In this document: one piece after another, positions 5,368 to 6,188 of the stretch
Position numbering within the stretch: the stretch's first letter is position 1
Layout of the letters: the number at the start of each line of letters is the position of its first letter
DNA from: an uncultured Clostridia bacterium
GTDB taxonomy: Bacteria > Bacillota > Clostridia > Christensenellales > UBA1242
Length of the DNA stretch: 6,188 bases
NCBI GenBank assembly: GCA_944363385.1
Contig: CALVUB010000050.1
Coordinates: 1 to 6,188 of the forward strand
Reading direction: 5' to 3'
Made by a program: the position numbers and the translations under genes
The notes under the pieces: model-generated
The model's input: the letters and a program-made list of their open reading frames with translations, nothing else
Database searches by the model: none
Told to the model about the DNA's origin: nothing

Positions 5368-6188
5368 TTTTCAATTCCTCCTTATATTTTTCAAGCATCA
5401 TTTTTGACCGAGCCTCAAGAAAATCTTGTTTTGCTTGAGTGGTTTTTGCTATGTTTGACTCTATTATATCATAATCTGCAAAAATTGGTTCAAATTTTGA
5501 GCAATTAAAATTGTTGGATTTGATAATTTTTTGCATCATGTGCCCAAGACAGGTGTTTGAAGGCAATTTTACGAAAGGTTTTTCCTTTAAAAAAGTTATC
5601 ACATTATTTGCTGTGTAAAGCCCACTTGCAATGCTCTCAGTTTTTCCATAAACACCAGCAATATTTCCTGCAAAGAATAAGTTGTCAAATCTAATGCTCT
5701 GACAAAATTCATTTATCATGTATGGTGCATTGATATAGCAATCTTGTTTTGCCTCGCCCTTCTGCACTAAAATGCAATTTTCAAGCCCTTTTATTGAATG
5801 TAAAATTTCAAGTTGCGCTTCCACTGAAAGTGAAGAAGCGAAACCGTCTATCTGAAAATATTGTCCAATTTTTTCAAGTTTCAAAACTGCATAAGGCTTT
5901 TCTTGTTCTTCCAAAAATATAGGAAGCATAGCCTCTTTTTTAAGCATGTCCTTTTCTTTTAAAACATAGTATTCAATCGTGTTTTGAAGAGGTTTTTTAT
6001 GTTTTGATAAAATTTCTTCGTTGAGATTGGTGACAATTTTGTTGATAAGCATAATATACTCGTCATAATCAAAAGGCAGATAGAAAAAATCGCCCTTTTT
6101 AATAAACAATTCCTCCTCGATATTTTTTACAAGAGGATAAAGAGGGAAACAATCAAAACACCTTGTAGAGCCAAAAATGTCAACTAAA
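5351..6188 (-). CDS. trmFO: Divergent TrmFO-family flavoprotein, C-terminal part (5' end outside window)
   Basis: TrmFO uses FAD and methylene-tetrahydrofolate to methylate U54 of tRNA to m5U. The frame is open to the window edge, so about 278 C-terminal residues of a roughly 400-450-residue protein are visible; the TTG at 6109 is an internal Leu codon, not a start. Family marks are KPYAVLKL (about 5899), DGFASSLSVEAQLEIL with GLEN, YINAP, the FAD-binding LFFAGNIAGVYGKTESIASG (about 5677-5618), and LPSNTCLG then NF near the C-terminus. It is unusually diverged. The segment matching B. subtilis EGCMPIE, which carries Cys226, reads IEYYVLKEKD (about 5977-5948), and the segment matching YLNCP reads YLP. 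No Cys codon occurs between 6148 and 5777. The N-terminal FAD motif and Cys53 region lie outside the window. The neighbours hslV and hslU fit the Bacillota trmFO locus, but xerC, often between trmFO and hslV, is absent. It could be a paralogue such as the rRNA enzyme RlmFO, or have lost activity. Confidence 0.85.
   Translation of the reverse strand, partial: LVDIFGSTRCFDCFPLYPLVKNIEEELFIKKGDFFYLPFDYDEYIMLINKIVTNLNEEILSKHKKPLQNTIEYYVLKEKDMLKKEAMLPIFLEEQEKPYAVLKLEKIGQYFQIDGFASSLSVEAQLEILHSIKGLENCILVQKGEAKQDCYINAPYMINEFCQSIRFDNLFFAGNIAGVYGKTESIASGLYTANNVITFLKEKPFVKLPSNTCLGHMMQKIIKSNNFNCSKFEPIFADYDIIESNIAKTTQAKQDFLEARSKMMLEKYKEELKNGKHV
5377..5383 (-). promoter_or_regulatory. RBS deciding the hslV start
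   Basis: Minus-strand AAGGAGG within the end of trmFO, 9 bases before the ATG at 5367-5365. It is too far (18 bases) from the second in-frame ATG at 5358. Confidence 0.75.

Overview
The window is a compact, AT-rich stretch in which every supported gene lies on the minus strand, so the biological reading order runs from 6188 down to 1. Strong AAGGAGG-type ribosome binding sites, ATG/GTG/TTG starts, short gaps or overlaps, the standard code (TGG Trp; TGA used as a stop) and the trmFO-hslV-hslU gene order point to a low-GC Gram-positive lineage (Bacillota, Clostridia-like). I cannot name a genus from sequence alone.

First unit (6188 to about 2515): the C-terminal part of a divergent TrmFO-family flavoprotein, cut by the window edge; hslV and hslU, which encode the peptidase and the AAA+ unfoldase of the HslVU protease; tcdA, an E1-like enzyme that cyclises t6A in tRNA; and a small thioredoxin. 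Neighbouring genes overlap or nearly abut: trmFO/hslV overlap by 17 bp, hslV/hslU are 1 bp apart, hslU/tcdA 10 bp apart, and tcdA/trx share an ATGA overlap. They look co-transcribed and end at a hairpin with a U-tract just after the thioredoxin gene.

Second unit (about 2407 to 86): a near-consensus sigma-A promoter with an extended -10 drives iscS (cysteine desulfurase), iscU (Fe-S scaffold) and an unrecognised 210-residue protein with a TTG start, closed by a second hairpin terminator. This is a minimal ISC module with no IscR, HscA/HscB or ferredoxin gene in view. The IscU lacks the LPPVK chaperone-binding motif and the conserved His ligand.

Beyond the second terminator, positions 33 to 1 hold the possible first 11 codons of another minus-strand gene.

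The families are mostly ordinary housekeeping ones. The points most worth a second look are the TrmFO homologue without the conserved catalytic Cys motif, the altered IscU ligand and chaperone motifs, and the unknown third gene of the Fe-S operon. I saw no mobile element, CRISPR array, tRNA or rRNA.
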